In this document: one piece after another, positions 25,754 through 35,433 of the stretch | Layout: each line of letters starts with the position of its first letter | Position numbering within the stretch: the stretch's first letter is position 1 | Assembly: GCA_030744435.1 (NCBI GenBank) | Contig: JASLQO010000032.1 | Span: 62,001-126,000 of the forward strand | Origin: JASLQO01 sp002327525 | GTDB taxonomy: Bacteria; Pseudomonadota; Gammaproteobacteria; Pseudomonadales; Azotimanducaceae | Length of the DNA: 64,000 nucleotides | Reading direction: 5' to 3' | The notes under the pieces: generated by a model | The model's input: the letters and a program-made list of their open reading frames with translations, nothing else | What the model was told of the DNA's origin: nothing | The model's database searches: none | Made by a program: the position numbers and the translations under genes

Positions 25754-26500
25754 TTGCTGATCGATTCTCACTGTCATCTGAACTATCTCGACGATCCCGA
25801 CGCGGCGCTTGATCGGGCGCGGCGCGCGGGTGTGGGCGGCGTTCTCTGCATAGGCGTCAACCAGGCGAATATCACCCGGGTGCTCGATCTGGCGCGCAGA
25901 AACGCTGACGTTTGGGCCACGGTGGGCCAGCACCCGGACGCCTGCGATAGGGATCCGGCATGGGTTGTCGATTATCTAGATGCGCCTTCGGTGGTCGGTG
26001 TAGGGGAAACGGGGCTCGACTACTATCGCACCAAACCCTCGAGCGAGGACGCACGTCGACAACGCGAAAGCTTCGAGTTTCACCTGGAATGCGCGCGCAT
26101 TCGTGACCTACCCGTCGTTATCCATAGCCGTTCGGCGAGCGAGGACACCATAGCGGCGGTGCGGAACTTCGAGGGTGTTCGCGGCGTATTGCACTGCTTC
26201 GCGGAAGACTGGACGCTCGCCGAGGCGGCCCTTGATTGCGGCCTGTACGTATCAGTCGCGGGTATTGTGACCTTCAAGAACGGTGACAATGTCCGGGAAG
26301 CAGCACGACGTGTACCGGAAGGGCGTCTGCTGATCGAAACCGATGCCCCCTGGCTCGCCCCGGTACCCGTGCGCGGCAGAACCAACGAGCCCGCCTACGT
26401 TGCTCACACGGCAGCGCGCGTTGCGACGTTACGCGGTATTCCGATCGGGGATCTCAGCGGGCTGACGGAGCGTAATTTCGCCGATCTGTTCGGCGTGTGA
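25754..26500 (+). CDS. tatD: TatD-family metal-dependent deoxyribonuclease
   Basis: The 248-residue TIM-barrel hydrolase has the metal motif DSHCHLNYLDD, GVGETGLDYY, the VIHSRSA and GVLHCF His residues, and ETDAPWLAP. TatD proteins are 3'-5' exonucleases implicated in DNA repair. TTG at 25754 is chosen because it lies 7 bp after the pilZ stop and yields the standard MLIDSHCH start; no ATG is available. Confidence 0.93.
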   Translation: MLIDSHCHLNYLDDPDAALDRARRAGVGGVLCIGVNQANITRVLDLARRNADVWATVGQHPDACDRDPAWVVDYLDAPSVVGVGETGLDYYRTKPSSEDARRQRESFEFHLECARIRDLPVVIHSRSASEDTIAAVRNFEGVRGVLHCFAEDWTLAEAALDCGLYVSVAGIVTFKNGDNVREAARRVPEGRLLIETDAPWLAPVPVRGRTNEPAYVAHTAARVATLRGIPIGDLSGLTERNFADLFGV

Positions 26501-26518
26501 GATGTTGAGGGCTTGGAA

Positions 26519-27235
26519 TCAAGGTTTGTCCTGCTCGTGCAGCATGCGGTCGATCGCCACCTCGCCGCGTGGTCGTGCGTCCTTCACCTTCAGGCTCTCT
26601 ACCCATTTATGAGCAAAATCGCGCTGCAGCGTCATGTTGACGACCACCGCCACAGCATCGCGATCGCAGCACCAGCACGGCCAGGACCATGTCGCGCTGG
26701 CCTTCCCATTCGTCACCCTGCGTGCCCAGGTAGTTCATGCCGAGATCGCCCCCGAACATGACGGTGGCCGCCCATTCGATGAGCTCATACAGAGACGACA
26801 ACGCCATCATCAGGATCAGGGGCAGGAAATAGCCCCAGAACCCACGCACGCTCGCAACGCGCACGAATACCTCGCGGCATGGGTAGGCCGGCAGCAGGCC
26901 AAAAGCGAAATGCACAGCCCGATCGTAGTGATTGCGCTGCCAGCCGAACAGGTCGTTCAGGCCGCCTCCAAAGAGCTAACGAGCAGCATCGTCGTATGGC
27001 ACCAGCGAGTAGGTGTAATGTGACGCGACGGCGTGCAGAGTAAAAAACAGCAACAGCAGGGTGCAGGACAATCGCGAAAAAGGCAGGTGTCTATAGGTGA
27101 GCAGGAGCACCAGGGCGGCCACGAACACCAGCACGTTCTCAAGCAACCAGGCTTCACGATCCAGGGGAGCCCGTGCCATCAGCCCCAGAAGATTGCGTAG
27201 ACGACCGCGAGCAGCGGCTGTAACGGTGCAGGCAC
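26519..27235 (-). pseudogene. YjdF/DUF2238-family membrane protein pseudogene
   Basis: Pieces of one multi-helix membrane protein lie in order on the minus strand but in different frames. The first piece reads PLLAVVYAIFWG, then shifts frame near 27185 into ARAPLDREAWLLENVLVF. That frame reaches VPYDDAAR and an in-frame TAG at 26976-26978, then continues in frame as FGWQRNHYDRAVHFAFG and YLGTQGDEWEGQRDM. A further shift near 26670 leads to RDFAHKWVESLKVKD at the C-terminus. These are hallmark segments of YjdF. At least three disabling changes make it non-functional. It lies downstream of the GNAT gene. Confidence 0.85.
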
Positions 27236-27263
27236 GTCATTGTGGAGAGTTCGTTCATCGTTG

Positions 27264-27716
27264 TCAGAACTCCTCCTCGTACAGGTCATATACTGTCTCC
27301 TTCATGCCCAGCGCATGATAAGTACCCTGTGCGGCTGAGTTGTCTTTCTCCACGTAAAGACGGATGCCGCAACCTTGCGGATCTCTGAGTGCGGCTACCC
27401 GAATCCATTCGTGCAAGGCGCTGTAGACCCCCTGTCTGCGTGACTCGATAGCGACATAGACGCTCTGAATCCACCAGAACCGGCCATTTCGCCAGTCACT
27501 CCACTCGAACGTGACCATGGATGAACCCACGAGGCGGGCGCCCGTTTCCGCGACCAGGTAGACGCCCTCCTCATGGCGGTTGATGAGGTACTCTACGCCG
27601 CGGCGCAGCACGTCAGGATCGAGCCCTTTGTCTTCCGTCTCGGCCGCCATGGCGAGGTTGAACGCAACGATCTGCTCGACGTCCTCGACCCGGGCCCGGC
27701 GTACCCGCAGGCTCAC
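27264..27716 (-). CDS. GNAT-family N-acetyltransferase
   Basis: The 150-residue protein has the GNAT fold pattern: RRARVEDVEQIVAFN, a central strand WWIQSVYV, the acetyl-CoA loop RRQGVYSAL, and LYVEKDNSAAQGTYHALGM near the end. Substrate is unknown. GTG 27716 overlaps the stop of the upstream dipeptidyl-peptidase-like gene, so it is the last gene of a pepQ-DPP4-GNAT operon on the minus strand. Confidence 0.87.
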   Translation of the reverse strand: MSLRVRRARVEDVEQIVAFNLAMAAETEDKGLDPDVLRRGVEYLINRHEEGVYLVAETGARLVGSSMVTFEWSDWRNGRFWWIQSVYVAIESRRQGVYSALHEWIRVAALRDPQGCGIRLYVEKDNSAAQGTYHALGMKETVYDLYEEEF

Positions 27717-29821
27717 AACTGCCTCCGGAAGAAATCGAGAATGGCCTCGAATCGGTGGATGGACACCTCGCGCTCCTGCAGAGCATGTTTGGAGCCTGGA
27801 TAGGTCATGAGTTCGAAAGGATAGGCGCGTTGCTGCAGCGCATGCATCAATCTGGTGGTATGAGTGAACAGCACATTGTCGTCCGCCATGCCGTGCATCA
27901 GAAGCAGCTTGCCGCGAAGAGACTCAAGGTGTGCGAACACCGAACTGTCCCGATATCCATCCTCGTTTTGGTCCGGATGACCGAGATAGCGCTCGGTGTA
28001 GTGTGTGTCGTAGAGGTGCCAGTCGCTGACCGGTGCGACGGACACGCCGGCGCGGAACAGCGCCGGCGCGCGGCACAGACACATCAGCGTCATGTAACCG
28101 CCGTAGCTATGTCCGAAAACGCCGATGCGCTCACCGTCTACCCAATCGAGACCGGTGGCGAAGCGTGCGCCTGCAATTTGATCCTCTACCTCCACCGCAC
28201 CCAGTCGACCGTATATGGGTGCTTCGAAGCGAGGTCCGCGATTGCCCGAACCCCGATTGTCCAGCTCGAATACACCGAATCCCGATTGCGCGAGCAACTG
28301 CAAAGTGAGCGGTGGCCATTCGTTGCGCACTCGCTGGACCCCTGGTCCGCCGTATACGTATACGATGATGGGCACGGGTGCCTCCGCGCGCGGGCGCGTC
28401 AGTCGGTAGTGCAGTGTCTGGCCGTCAGCCGCTGCAAGGCTGCCGAGCTCGGGTGTGATGTGCGCGTCCAAAAAAGCATGGTAGGGGTGCTGGGCGGTGA
28501 TGCGCGCAGTCTGGATGATGTCAGGTGTGTGGGAACGGCCGAGTACGGTGAGTTCACCGGGATTGTCGAGCGAAGTGCGGCGCACGACCAGGCATTCCCC
28601 CTCCTTGTCAGCGACCGCCTCGTGCCAGCCGGGTTCGCCGGTCAGACGTTGGCGAGTGCCTCCAGCCAATGCGATACGGTAGACATGTTGTTCGGTTGGC
28701 TCTTCCACCCAGCCGGTGACAAGCGCATTGTCGGCATCCGCGTGGAGAATCTCGTTGATTCTGCCGACGCCGGAAGTGACTGTTTCTACTCCGCCGTCGC
28801 GAATACGCAGTAGCTGGTTGCCATCGCCCCTGTCGGATACCCACAGGTAGTCATCCTGGCCGATTGCCGTCAGATGATCGTTGAGATTGACCCAGTGCGG
28901 TGCCTGTTCGCAAATCAGCTTTCGTGTCGTCCGGCTACCGGGATCGAACAGGTGCACATCGAGCCGTTGCTGGGCTCGATCCTCTACCTGAAACGCGAGC
29001 TCTTCGCCTACGAAATCCACCCTGGCCAGGTAGTCTTGCGGGTCTTGCGCGTAGTCGATCGTGTGAGTTTCTCCGGAAGCCAACTCGTGTATCAGTAGAG
29101 CAACTTCGGCATTCTGTTCTCCCGAATAGGGATAACGTTGTTCGAAGACATCGAAAGTCTCGGCACCGATTTCGAACCGGTTACTGATGGCAACGGGCGT
29201 CTCGTCCACACGGGTCAAGGCGAGATAGCGGCTCTCGGGGTGCCACCAGTGGCCGTGGAAGCGGTGCATCTCCTCCTGAGCGATGAATTCGGCAATGCCG
29301 AAGGACTCCAGAGCATGGGTCGAGCGCGCGACACAGCGTTCCTCGCGACTGCTTATCTGAAGAACGAACAGGCTGCCCTCGCGTACGTAGCTCAGGTAGT
29401 GGCCGCAAGGCGAAAGCGTCAGGTCGGTATGACGACCCCCGGGGGTCACGCGTTGGACGTTGCCACTGCGGGCATCCATCAGAAAACCACTGCCGGATGC
29501 CGGCAATAGAACCATGGTGCCGTCATTACTCCAGTGGTAATCGGTAATGCCGTGGGCGAACTGGCGTTTACGTTCACGCGCCGCCTTCTCAGAGCTCGAA
29601 AGTCCGTGCAGCCCGGCACTTTCCAACTCGCGCCCGTCGAGCCACAGCCGGGACTCTCCGCTATCCAGGTCGTGGCGCCACAGGTCCAGCCGCTCACGGT
29701 CATCCGCTGCCGGCAGCAGATAGGTCACAAGCTGCCCGTCGGGGGACATGAGGATGCGATCCGGCAGAGAGGGGTTCAGAGGTGGATTGCTAAACAGGCG
29801 CGAAGGAGTGAGACGCTTCAT
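27713..29821 (-). CDS. S9-family serine peptidase (dipeptidyl peptidase IV-like)
   Basis: The 702-residue enzyme combines an N-terminal beta-propeller (DPP IV N-terminal type, about 30-450) with a C-terminal alpha/beta hydrolase. The nucleophile is in GHSYGGYMTLM, the Asp in HGMADDNVLF and the His in GSKHALQERE. A paired Glu motif (AQEEMHRFHGHWW) matches the N-terminus-binding site of DPP IV, suggesting removal of X-Pro dipeptides. No signal peptide is seen, so it looks cytosolic. ATG 29821 lies 10 bp after the pepQ stop; the open frame extends to 29884 inside pepQ. It pairs logically with PepQ, which would split the released X-Pro dipeptides. Confidence 0.92.
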   Translation of the reverse strand: MKRLTPSRLFSNPPLNPSLPDRILMSPDGQLVTYLLPAADDRERLDLWRHDLDSGESRLWLDGRELESAGLHGLSSSEKAARERKRQFAHGITDYHWSNDGTMVLLPASGSGFLMDARSGNVQRVTPGGRHTDLTLSPCGHYLSYVREGSLFVLQISSREERCVARSTHALESFGIAEFIAQEEMHRFHGHWWHPESRYLALTRVDETPVAISNRFEIGAETFDVFEQRYPYSGEQNAEVALLIHELASGETHTIDYAQDPQDYLARVDFVGEELAFQVEDRAQQRLDVHLFDPGSRTTRKLICEQAPHWVNLNDHLTAIGQDDYLWVSDRGDGNQLLRIRDGGVETVTSGVGRINEILHADADNALVTGWVEEPTEQHVYRIALAGGTRQRLTGEPGWHEAVADKEGECLVVRRTSLDNPGELTVLGRSHTPDIIQTARITAQHPYHAFLDAHITPELGSLAAADGQTLHYRLTRPRAEAPVPIIVYVYGGPGVQRVRNEWPPLTLQLLAQSGFGVFELDNRGSGNRGPRFEAPIYGRLGAVEVEDQIAGARFATGLDWVDGERIGVFGHSYGGYMTLMCLCRAPALFRAGVSVAPVSDWHLYDTHYTERYLGHPDQNEDGYRDSSVFAHLESLRGKLLLMHGMADDNVLFTHTTRLMHALQQRAYPFELMTYPGSKHALQEREVSIHRFEAILDFFRRQL

Positions 29822-29831
29822 CGCTGCGAGA

Positions 29832-31169
29832 TCATGCCCGAAGCTGCGCGAAGGCGTCGCGGGTGAGGTTTTCGACACCCCCATCGGCGGCCATCAGCAC
29901 GTTGTCCTCGATGCGGATACCGCCGCATGGGAGTAAGCGATCCACTTTCGACCAGTTGACCCAGCCGCCCGCATCCGTTTGCCTCAGTTCACGCAGTATT
30001 ATGGGGATGAAGTACAGCCCCGGCTCTATGGTGAAGGCCATGCCTGGCGCTATCTCCCGGGTCAGACGCAGCGAGGGGTAGTCTACCGGCGGCAGATTCT
30101 GTCCGCCGTCCGGGCTTGTCTGTTGTCCGGCTACGTCATGCGTTTGCAGACCCAGCAGGTGACCGAGGCCGTGCGGCAGAAATGTCCGCGTTATGCCCTG
30201 TGCAAACGCAGCCTCGGCGCTGCAGGAAACCAGATCGAAGCGTTGCAGAAGCTCCGCGACGCGGCGATGCATATCGATGTGCAACTCCAGGTAGTTGATA
30301 CCGGGAGCCAGCTTGGCGATGAGGGATTGTTGTTCGGCATCCAGCGCCTCGACCAGAGCGGCGAATTCGTCATCGTAGGCGGCCGAGTATGTTCGGGTTA
30401 TGTCGGCGGCGTACCCGAAGTGCGCGGCGCCGGCATCAATGAGAAAACTATGGCGTGCTGCCGGGGCGTTGCGTTCGTAGAATTGATAGTGCAGCACGCC
30501 CGCGTGCTCGTTCAGCGCAACGATACTTGCGTAAGGAAGGTCGGCCTCGGTCTGTGCTGAAGCCCGCAGATAGGCGAGATTGATGCCGAATTCGCTCTCA
30601 CCCGCATCAAAGGCATCACGGGCGGCCACGTGCCCGGTGGCGGCGCGTGTGTTTGCCGCGCGCATGCAGGCCTGTTCGAAACCTGATTTGTATGCACGCT
30701 GGAAGTCGAGCCGGGCGAGCAACTGAGTGGGGTTGATCTCTGCGACAGGCAGGTTGGTTGCGTCTCCCTCACCGATCAGCGCCACCCGCTTGTCTGCAGC
30801 GACGTCGCGGGCGAGTGCCTGTCCGAGAGCATGCGCATCCGGGAAACTCAGAATTTCGAGCGCACCTCCCACCCAGTCGGGTGGTTCGGTCACCAGATGC
30901 CAGTAGTCGTTCGGTTGGAAGAGATACAACCGGGGTTGCTGCCCTGGCCGGATCACCATGGCCGCATCCTCACAATGGCGAACCGGGAACCACTGCGCGA
31001 GGTGTGGATTGGGGCGGAAAGGAGGCGCCTGGTCATCAAACAGGTAATTTCGCGCGCTGCCGGCGGGAACGACCACCGCGTCGAAACGAGTGTCCGTGAG
31101 TGCGTCCGACCACCGTCTGCCGAGCACCTCGACATGCTCGGTGTAGAGGACTAGTTCGTCGTCCTGCAT
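29832..31169 (-). CDS. pepQ: Xaa-Pro dipeptidase
   Basis: PepQ hydrolyses X-Pro dipeptides in the cytosol. The 445-residue product has the M24 pita-bread fold with metal ligands in LIDAGAAHFGYAADITRTYS (two Asp), PHGLGHLLG (His), TIEPGLYF (Glu) and GGIRIEDNV (Glu), and follows E. coli PepQ throughout. ATG 31169 aligns with E. coli; GTG 31178 is possible. A TATAGT hexamer lies 7 nt upstream of the ATG and no Shine-Dalgarno is seen. First gene of a three-gene minus-strand operon. Confidence 0.94.
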   Translation of the reverse strand: MQDDELVLYTEHVEVLGRRWSDALTDTRFDAVVVPAGSARNYLFDDQAPPFRPNPHLAQWFPVRHCEDAAMVIRPGQQPRLYLFQPNDYWHLVTEPPDWVGGALEILSFPDAHALGQALARDVAADKRVALIGEGDATNLPVAEINPTQLLARLDFQRAYKSGFEQACMRAANTRAATGHVAARDAFDAGESEFGINLAYLRASAQTEADLPYASIVALNEHAGVLHYQFYERNAPAARHSFLIDAGAAHFGYAADITRTYSAAYDDEFAALVEALDAEQQSLIAKLAPGINYLELHIDMHRRVAELLQRFDLVSCSAEAAFAQGITRTFLPHGLGHLLGLQTHDVAGQQTSPDGGQNLPPVDYPSLRLTREIAPGMAFTIEPGLYFIPIILRELRQTDAGGWVNWSKVDRLLPCGGIRIEDNVLMAADGGVENLTRDAFAQLRA

Positions 31170-31316
31170 GTGCGCCACTATAGCAGCAAGCCGATCGGGA
31201 TCCGCGGGTGTGTTCGAGACCGGATGTCCAATCTACCCGCTTGCGTCGCAGTGGCACAGTTGTGTTAGATTTGAACGTCGGACACCTATTTCAACCAATT
31301 TCAAAACGGAGGACGC

Positions 31317-32216
31317 ATGGGAGCGTACGCCTATGTGGCGCCCAAGACCGTGGAAGAAGCGCTTGCGGTTCTGAAAGAACACGCCGAAGCAGGTAAACGG
31401 GCGCAGCCGCTGGCTGGCGGTACCGACCTGCTGGTTCAGATGCGGGGCATCGACAGGGAACCGCGGACGATTGTCGATATCAAGAAAATAGCCGAGACTA
31501 ACCGGCTTGACATCGGCGAGGACGAGATCTACATCGGCTCCGCCATCCCTTGCGCGGAACTGTATGAGAACGAACGACTGAAGGGCATCCTCCCGGGACT
31601 GCTCGAAGCATCGGACCTGATCGGCTCCACCCAGATTCAGGGCCGCGCCACCATGGGCGGCAATCTCTGCAATGCATCCCCCGCCGGAGATTCCATCCCC
31701 GCCATGATCGTGGATCGGGGTGTGTGTGTCATCGCAGCAGCCAACGGACAGCACGAGATGGCTGTGGAGGAGTTTTGTACCGGTGTGGGTGAGAACGCCC
31801 TTGTGAGCGGAGAATTTCTGCTCGGGCTGAAATTTCCACGGCCCGCGGCCAACACCAGTGATGCTTACCTACGCTTCATTCCGAGAACGGAGATGGACAT
31901 CGCGGTAGCCGGCTGTGGCGTGAGCGTCACGCTGGATGGCGCCGGTATCTGCACCGCGGCGCGGGTCGCCATTGGCGCGGTAGCGCCCACACCCTTACTG
32001 GTGCCGGCGGCTGGCGAGGCTCTGATCGGCACCGCGCTGGACGCTGCCGCCCTTGGTGCGGCGGGAGAGGCCTGCACTGAAGCCTCGTCGCCGATCACCG
32101 ACAAGCGCGGTACCGCCGATTACCGCAGGAAGGTCATCGCGGTGTTGTGTCGCAGAGCAGGCGCGATCGCACGCGATCGTGCCCGGGGAGAACAGTCGCA
32201 AGGGGATGGGAGTTAA
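31317..32216 (+). CDS. Molybdenum hydroxylase FAD-binding (medium) subunit
   Basis: The 299-residue subunit has the FAD-binding motifs of the CO dehydrogenase/xanthine dehydrogenase family: LAGGTDLLVQM and the GRATMGGNLCNASPAGD loop. It passes electrons from the 2Fe-2S subunit to its acceptor. A clean GGAGG precedes the ATG. It is the first gene of an M-S-L operon (3 bp to the next ORF). Substrate cannot be read from the sequence; it could be a purine, nicotinate-like or other N-heterocycle, or an aldehyde. Confidence 0.9.
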   Translation: MGAYAYVAPKTVEEALAVLKEHAEAGKRAQPLAGGTDLLVQMRGIDREPRTIVDIKKIAETNRLDIGEDEIYIGSAIPCAELYENERLKGILPGLLEASDLIGSTQIQGRATMGGNLCNASPAGDSIPAMIVDRGVCVIAAANGQHEMAVEEFCTGVGENALVSGEFLLGLKFPRPAANTSDAYLRFIPRTEMDIAVAGCGVSVTLDGAGICTAARVAIGAVAPTPLLVPAAGEALIGTALDAAALGAAGEACTEASSPITDKRGTADYRRKVIAVLCRRAGAIARDRARGEQSQGDGS

Positions 32217-32219
32217 ACA

Positions 32220-32699
32220 ATGAATAAGATACACGTATCGACCCGCATCAACGACGAAGCCGTCGAATTTCTCTGCGAACCCCAGCAGTCGCTGCTGGAA
32301 GTGCTCCGTGAAGAAATCGGCCTGCAGGGCACGAAGGAGGGTTGTGCGACCGGTGATTGCGGTGCGTGCAGCGTCATTGTCGACGAACGTCTGATCTGCG
32401 GATGCCTGATGTTGGCAGTTGAGAGCGACGGCAAGGAAATCACGACGATCGAGGGAATCGCGCCGGAAGACGGGTTGCATCCCATCCAGCAGAAGATCCT
32501 CGATCACGCAGCACTCCAGTGTGGCATATGCACCCCGGGGATCATCGTGGCGGCCAAGGCGCTACTCGACAAGAATCCGAATCCCGATGAAACCACCATT
32601 CGTTACTGGTTGGCCGGCAACCTGTGCCGTTGCACCGGTTACGACAAGATCATACGCGCCGTGCAAGACGCGGCGACCGAACTCGCCCATGAGGCGTAG
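32220..32699 (+). CDS. Molybdenum hydroxylase 2Fe-2S (small) subunit
   Basis: The 159-residue protein carries both clusters of this family. The plant-ferredoxin-type set is EGCATGDCGACS plus a later CGC, and the four-helix set is CGICTPG and CRCTGY. It links the molybdenum and FAD subunits. Overlap and spacing with its neighbours show one operon. Confidence 0.93.
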   Translation: MNKIHVSTRINDEAVEFLCEPQQSLLEVLREEIGLQGTKEGCATGDCGACSVIVDERLICGCLMLAVESDGKEITTIEGIAPEDGLHPIQQKILDHAALQCGICTPGIIVAAKALLDKNPNPDETTIRYWLAGNLCRCTGYDKIIRAVQDAATELAHEA

Positions 32700-32746
32700 C
32701 GGTAGCGAGCCCGAGGCTCATAGAGCAGGATCAAGGAGACAAGAAA

Positions 32747-35002
32747 GTGGCTGAAGCAAGCGACTACAAAGCAATCGGCACACGTCCCGTGCGGCCGGAT
32801 GGCGTGGACAAGGTGACTGGACGGGCCCAGTTCGCTGCGGATCAGAACATGCCCAACATGCTCTATGGGAAGATTCTCAGGAGCCCTCATGCTCACGCCC
32901 GGATCAAGAGCGTGGACGTCTCGGGGGCGCTGGCGATGGACGGCGTCCTCGCAGCAGTGACCGGTGCCGATTTTCCGGCCGCATCGGGTGGTGAAGTCGG
33001 TGGCGAGGGGGGCGGAGACGTCGCGGACATCGCGTGCAACATCATGGCTCGGGACAAGGCCTTGTATCACGGCCACGCGGTGGCGGCCGTCGCCGCGATC
33101 AGCCAATGCATCGCGGAGCAGGCGTTGGACGCCATCGAGGTGGAATACGAGGTGCTCGAACCCGTGCTGGATGTGATTGCCGCCATGGCGGAGGACGCTA
33201 CGCTGCTGAACGACAACAACTTCACAAAGGGGTTACCGGAGACTTCGGACAAGCCGAGCAACGTCGCGACTACCATGACGCTCGCTCGCGGCAACGTGGA
33301 AGAGGGGTTTGAGCAAGCCGATGTCACCGTCGAGAGCGAGTATCGGCTGCCGATGGCTCACCAGGGATACATCGAGCCGCATGCGTGTACTGCGTCTGTC
33401 AACGAAGAAGGCAAGGCCACCGTATGGTGTTCCACGCAGGGTCATTTCGAATTTCGCTCGATGACCGCCAAAATACTCAACTGTAAGGTTTCGGATCTGA
33501 AGTTCATCGCTGCCGAGATCGGGGGCGGATTCGGCGGTAAGACGGTCGTCTACCTAGAGCCGGTAGCGGTGATGCTGTCACGCCAGTCCGGACGACCGGT
33601 GAAGATGATGATGAGCCGCGAGGAAGTGTTCCGGGCTACCGGCCCCACCTCGGCGACCGTGGTGCGTATCAAGGTGGGTGCGAAGAACGACGGCACCATC
33701 ACGGCCGCCAGGGCCTGGATGGCCTACGAAGCGGGGGCTTTCGCGGGCGGTCCCATCGGGCCGGGTGCGATGGCCATCTATGCACCGTACGATCTGGAGA
33801 ACTTCCACGTCGAAGCCTACGACGTACTGGTCAACAAACCGAAAGTGGCTGCTTATCGCGCACCGGGTGCTCCACAGGCGATGCACGCGATGGAGTGCGC
33901 GGTGGACGAGCTGGCCGGAAAACTCCGCATGGATCCCATCGATCTGCGTCTGAAGAATGCGGCGGACGAGGGTACACAGGCGCCGTACGGCCCCAAGTTC
34001 CCTCCTATCGGCCTCAAGAGCTGTCTGGAGGCAGCGAAGGCTCATCCAGCATATAACGCTCCCTTGCCGGATGGCGCAGGCCGGGGTGTCGGCGTGGGCT
34101 TCTGGTTCAACATCGGGATGCAGTCGAGCGCTGAAGTGCGTATCAACGAAGACGGTACCGTGATCGTCATGGAAGGCAGCCCCGATATCGGCGGATCGCG
34201 TGCCTCCATGTGCCTGATGGCTTCTGAGACCCTAGGCGTTCCCTATGAGCAGATCAAAGCTTATGTGGGTGACACCGAGAGCACCGGATTCTGCAATGTC
34301 ACCGGGGGCAGCCGCACGACTTTTGCTACCGGCATGGCCGTGGTTCAGGCCTGCGACGACATCATCACGCAGTGCAAATCCCGTACTGCGGCCACGTGGG
34401 GCGTGGACGAGGATCAGGTGGAATGGCAGGACGGCCAGGCCGTTCCCATGCCGGGTGTGAACGCGGAACTCACCCCCTTGAGTCTCGCCGATATAGCGGG
34501 AAATGCAGCCAAAACCGGTGGACCACTGCTCGGGCGCGCCTCCCTGAATGCACAGGGTGCGGGAGCCTCGTATTCCGTGAACATCTGCGATCTGGGTATC
34601 GACCGTGAAACGGGCAAGGTGGACGTGCTCGCGTTCACCGCGATCCAGGACGCCGGTACCGCCATTCATCCTGCTTATGTGGAGGGGCAGATGCAGGGTG
34701 GTGCGGCACAGGGGCTCGGCTGGGCGCTCAATGAGGAGTACCTCTACGATGACCAGGGCGTGCTGGAGAATGCGGGTTTTCTGGACTACCGCATTCCGGT
34801 GGCGTCTGACCTGCCGATGATCGAGACGCAAATCATCGAAGTGCCCAATCCGAGCCACCCGTATGGCGTGCGGGGCGTGGGTGAGACGCCCATCGTGGGA
34901 CCGTTGTCCGCAACGACGAACGCAGCGAGCCATGCGTTGGGCAAGCGCATCTATGAGCTGCCGCTGTCTCCCCCGCGCGTGCTCGATGCCATTGATGAAT
35001 AG
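32747..35002 (+). CDS. Molybdenum hydroxylase large subunit (xanthine dehydrogenase family)
   Basis: The 751-residue catalytic subunit binds molybdopterin cytosine dinucleotide. Visible motifs are GGGFGGK near residue 260, YRAPGAPQA, GGSRTTF, and the Glu of the GVGETP segment, which is the expected general base, near the C-terminus. The form I CO-dehydrogenase loop (AYxCSFR) is absent, so this is not a true CoxL. GTG 32747 has AAGGAG upstream. The real substrate is unknown. A MoaD-like gene follows at 58 bp. Confidence 0.92.
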   Translation: MAEASDYKAIGTRPVRPDGVDKVTGRAQFAADQNMPNMLYGKILRSPHAHARIKSVDVSGALAMDGVLAAVTGADFPAASGGEVGGEGGGDVADIACNIMARDKALYHGHAVAAVAAISQCIAEQALDAIEVEYEVLEPVLDVIAAMAEDATLLNDNNFTKGLPETSDKPSNVATTMTLARGNVEEGFEQADVTVESEYRLPMAHQGYIEPHACTASVNEEGKATVWCSTQGHFEFRSMTAKILNCKVSDLKFIAAEIGGGFGGKTVVYLEPVAVMLSRQSGRPVKMMMSREEVFRATGPTSATVVRIKVGAKNDGTITAARAWMAYEAGAFAGGPIGPGAMAIYAPYDLENFHVEAYDVLVNKPKVAAYRAPGAPQAMHAMECAVDELAGKLRMDPIDLRLKNAADEGTQAPYGPKFPPIGLKSCLEAAKAHPAYNAPLPDGAGRGVGVGFWFNIGMQSSAEVRINEDGTVIVMEGSPDIGGSRASMCLMASETLGVPYEQIKAYVGDTESTGFCNVTGGSRTTFATGMAVVQACDDIITQCKSRTAATWGVDEDQVEWQDGQAVPMPGVNAELTPLSLADIAGNAAKTGGPLLGRASLNAQGAGASYSVNICDLGIDRETGKVDVLAFTAIQDAGTAIHPAYVEGQMQGGAAQGLGWALNEEYLYDDQGVLENAGFLDYRIPVASDLPMIETQIIEVPNPSHPYGVRGVGETPIVGPLSATTNAASHALGKRIYELPLSPPRVLDAIDE

Positions 35003-35059
35003 CGAAACCAATGCGGGTGTGCGTCCGTGCACCTGCTCTTTTTCCAGAATCCGGCTGAC

Positions 35060-35302
35060 ATGGCGCGCGTCACCTTCCCCGATAATCTGCTGATCCATAC
35101 GGGCGGCATACGCGAGGCCGAGGTGACTGCCGCATCTTACCGGGACCTCATCCAGGCGTTGAGTGAGCGATGGCCTGATTTACGCGAACCGCTGATGAAA
35201 AGTTCCGTCGCCATCGACGGGCAGATCTATCAGAATGCATATCTGGAACCCATAGGTGTGGACAGTGACGTGTTCTTCATGCCTCGCATCGAAGGCGGCT
35301 GA
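35060..35302 (+). CDS. MoaD/ThiS-like ubiquitin-fold protein
   Basis: An 80-residue protein with a beta-grasp pattern and a C-terminal Gly-Gly (PRIEGG), the hallmark of MoaD/ThiS sulfur carriers that are thiocarboxylated by an E1-like enzyme. It follows the molybdenum hydroxylase operon, so a role in supplying sulfur for the molybdopterin cofactor, or for maturation of this enzyme, is a reasonable inference. ATG 35060 is chosen so that the fold begins directly; an upstream start at 35027 would add 11 residues. No MoaE or MoeB gene is nearby. Confidence 0.7.
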   Translation: MARVTFPDNLLIHTGGIREAEVTAASYRDLIQALSERWPDLREPLMKSSVAIDGQIYQNAYLEPIGVDSDVFFMPRIEGG

Positions 35303-35353
35303 GCTCCGCTCGCCAGTCAGAATGGTGATGCTTGTTCCGCCCCGGCAGCACAA

Positions 35354-35371
35354 GTGTAATGAAAACGTAAC
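35354..35371 (+). promoter_or_regulatory. Possible Pho box upstream of porin
   Basis: GTGTAATGAAAACGTAAC shows two GTAA cores 11 bp apart, the spacing of PhoB direct repeats (CTGTCAT, 4 bp, CTGTCAT). The match to consensus is only partial (5 of 7 and 4 of 7). It lies about 60 bp before the porin ATG. Confidence 0.25.
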
Positions 35372-35433
35372 AGATCCGCCGCACAATCCCTCGCGAGTTA
35401 CCTTTTCATGACACGATTGGAGAAAGACCACCG

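Noticed and set aside
32747..35002. Aerobic CO dehydrogenase large subunit (coxL)
   Set aside because: The form I active-site loop AYxCSFR is missing; the loop reads YRAPGAPQA as in other hydroxylases.
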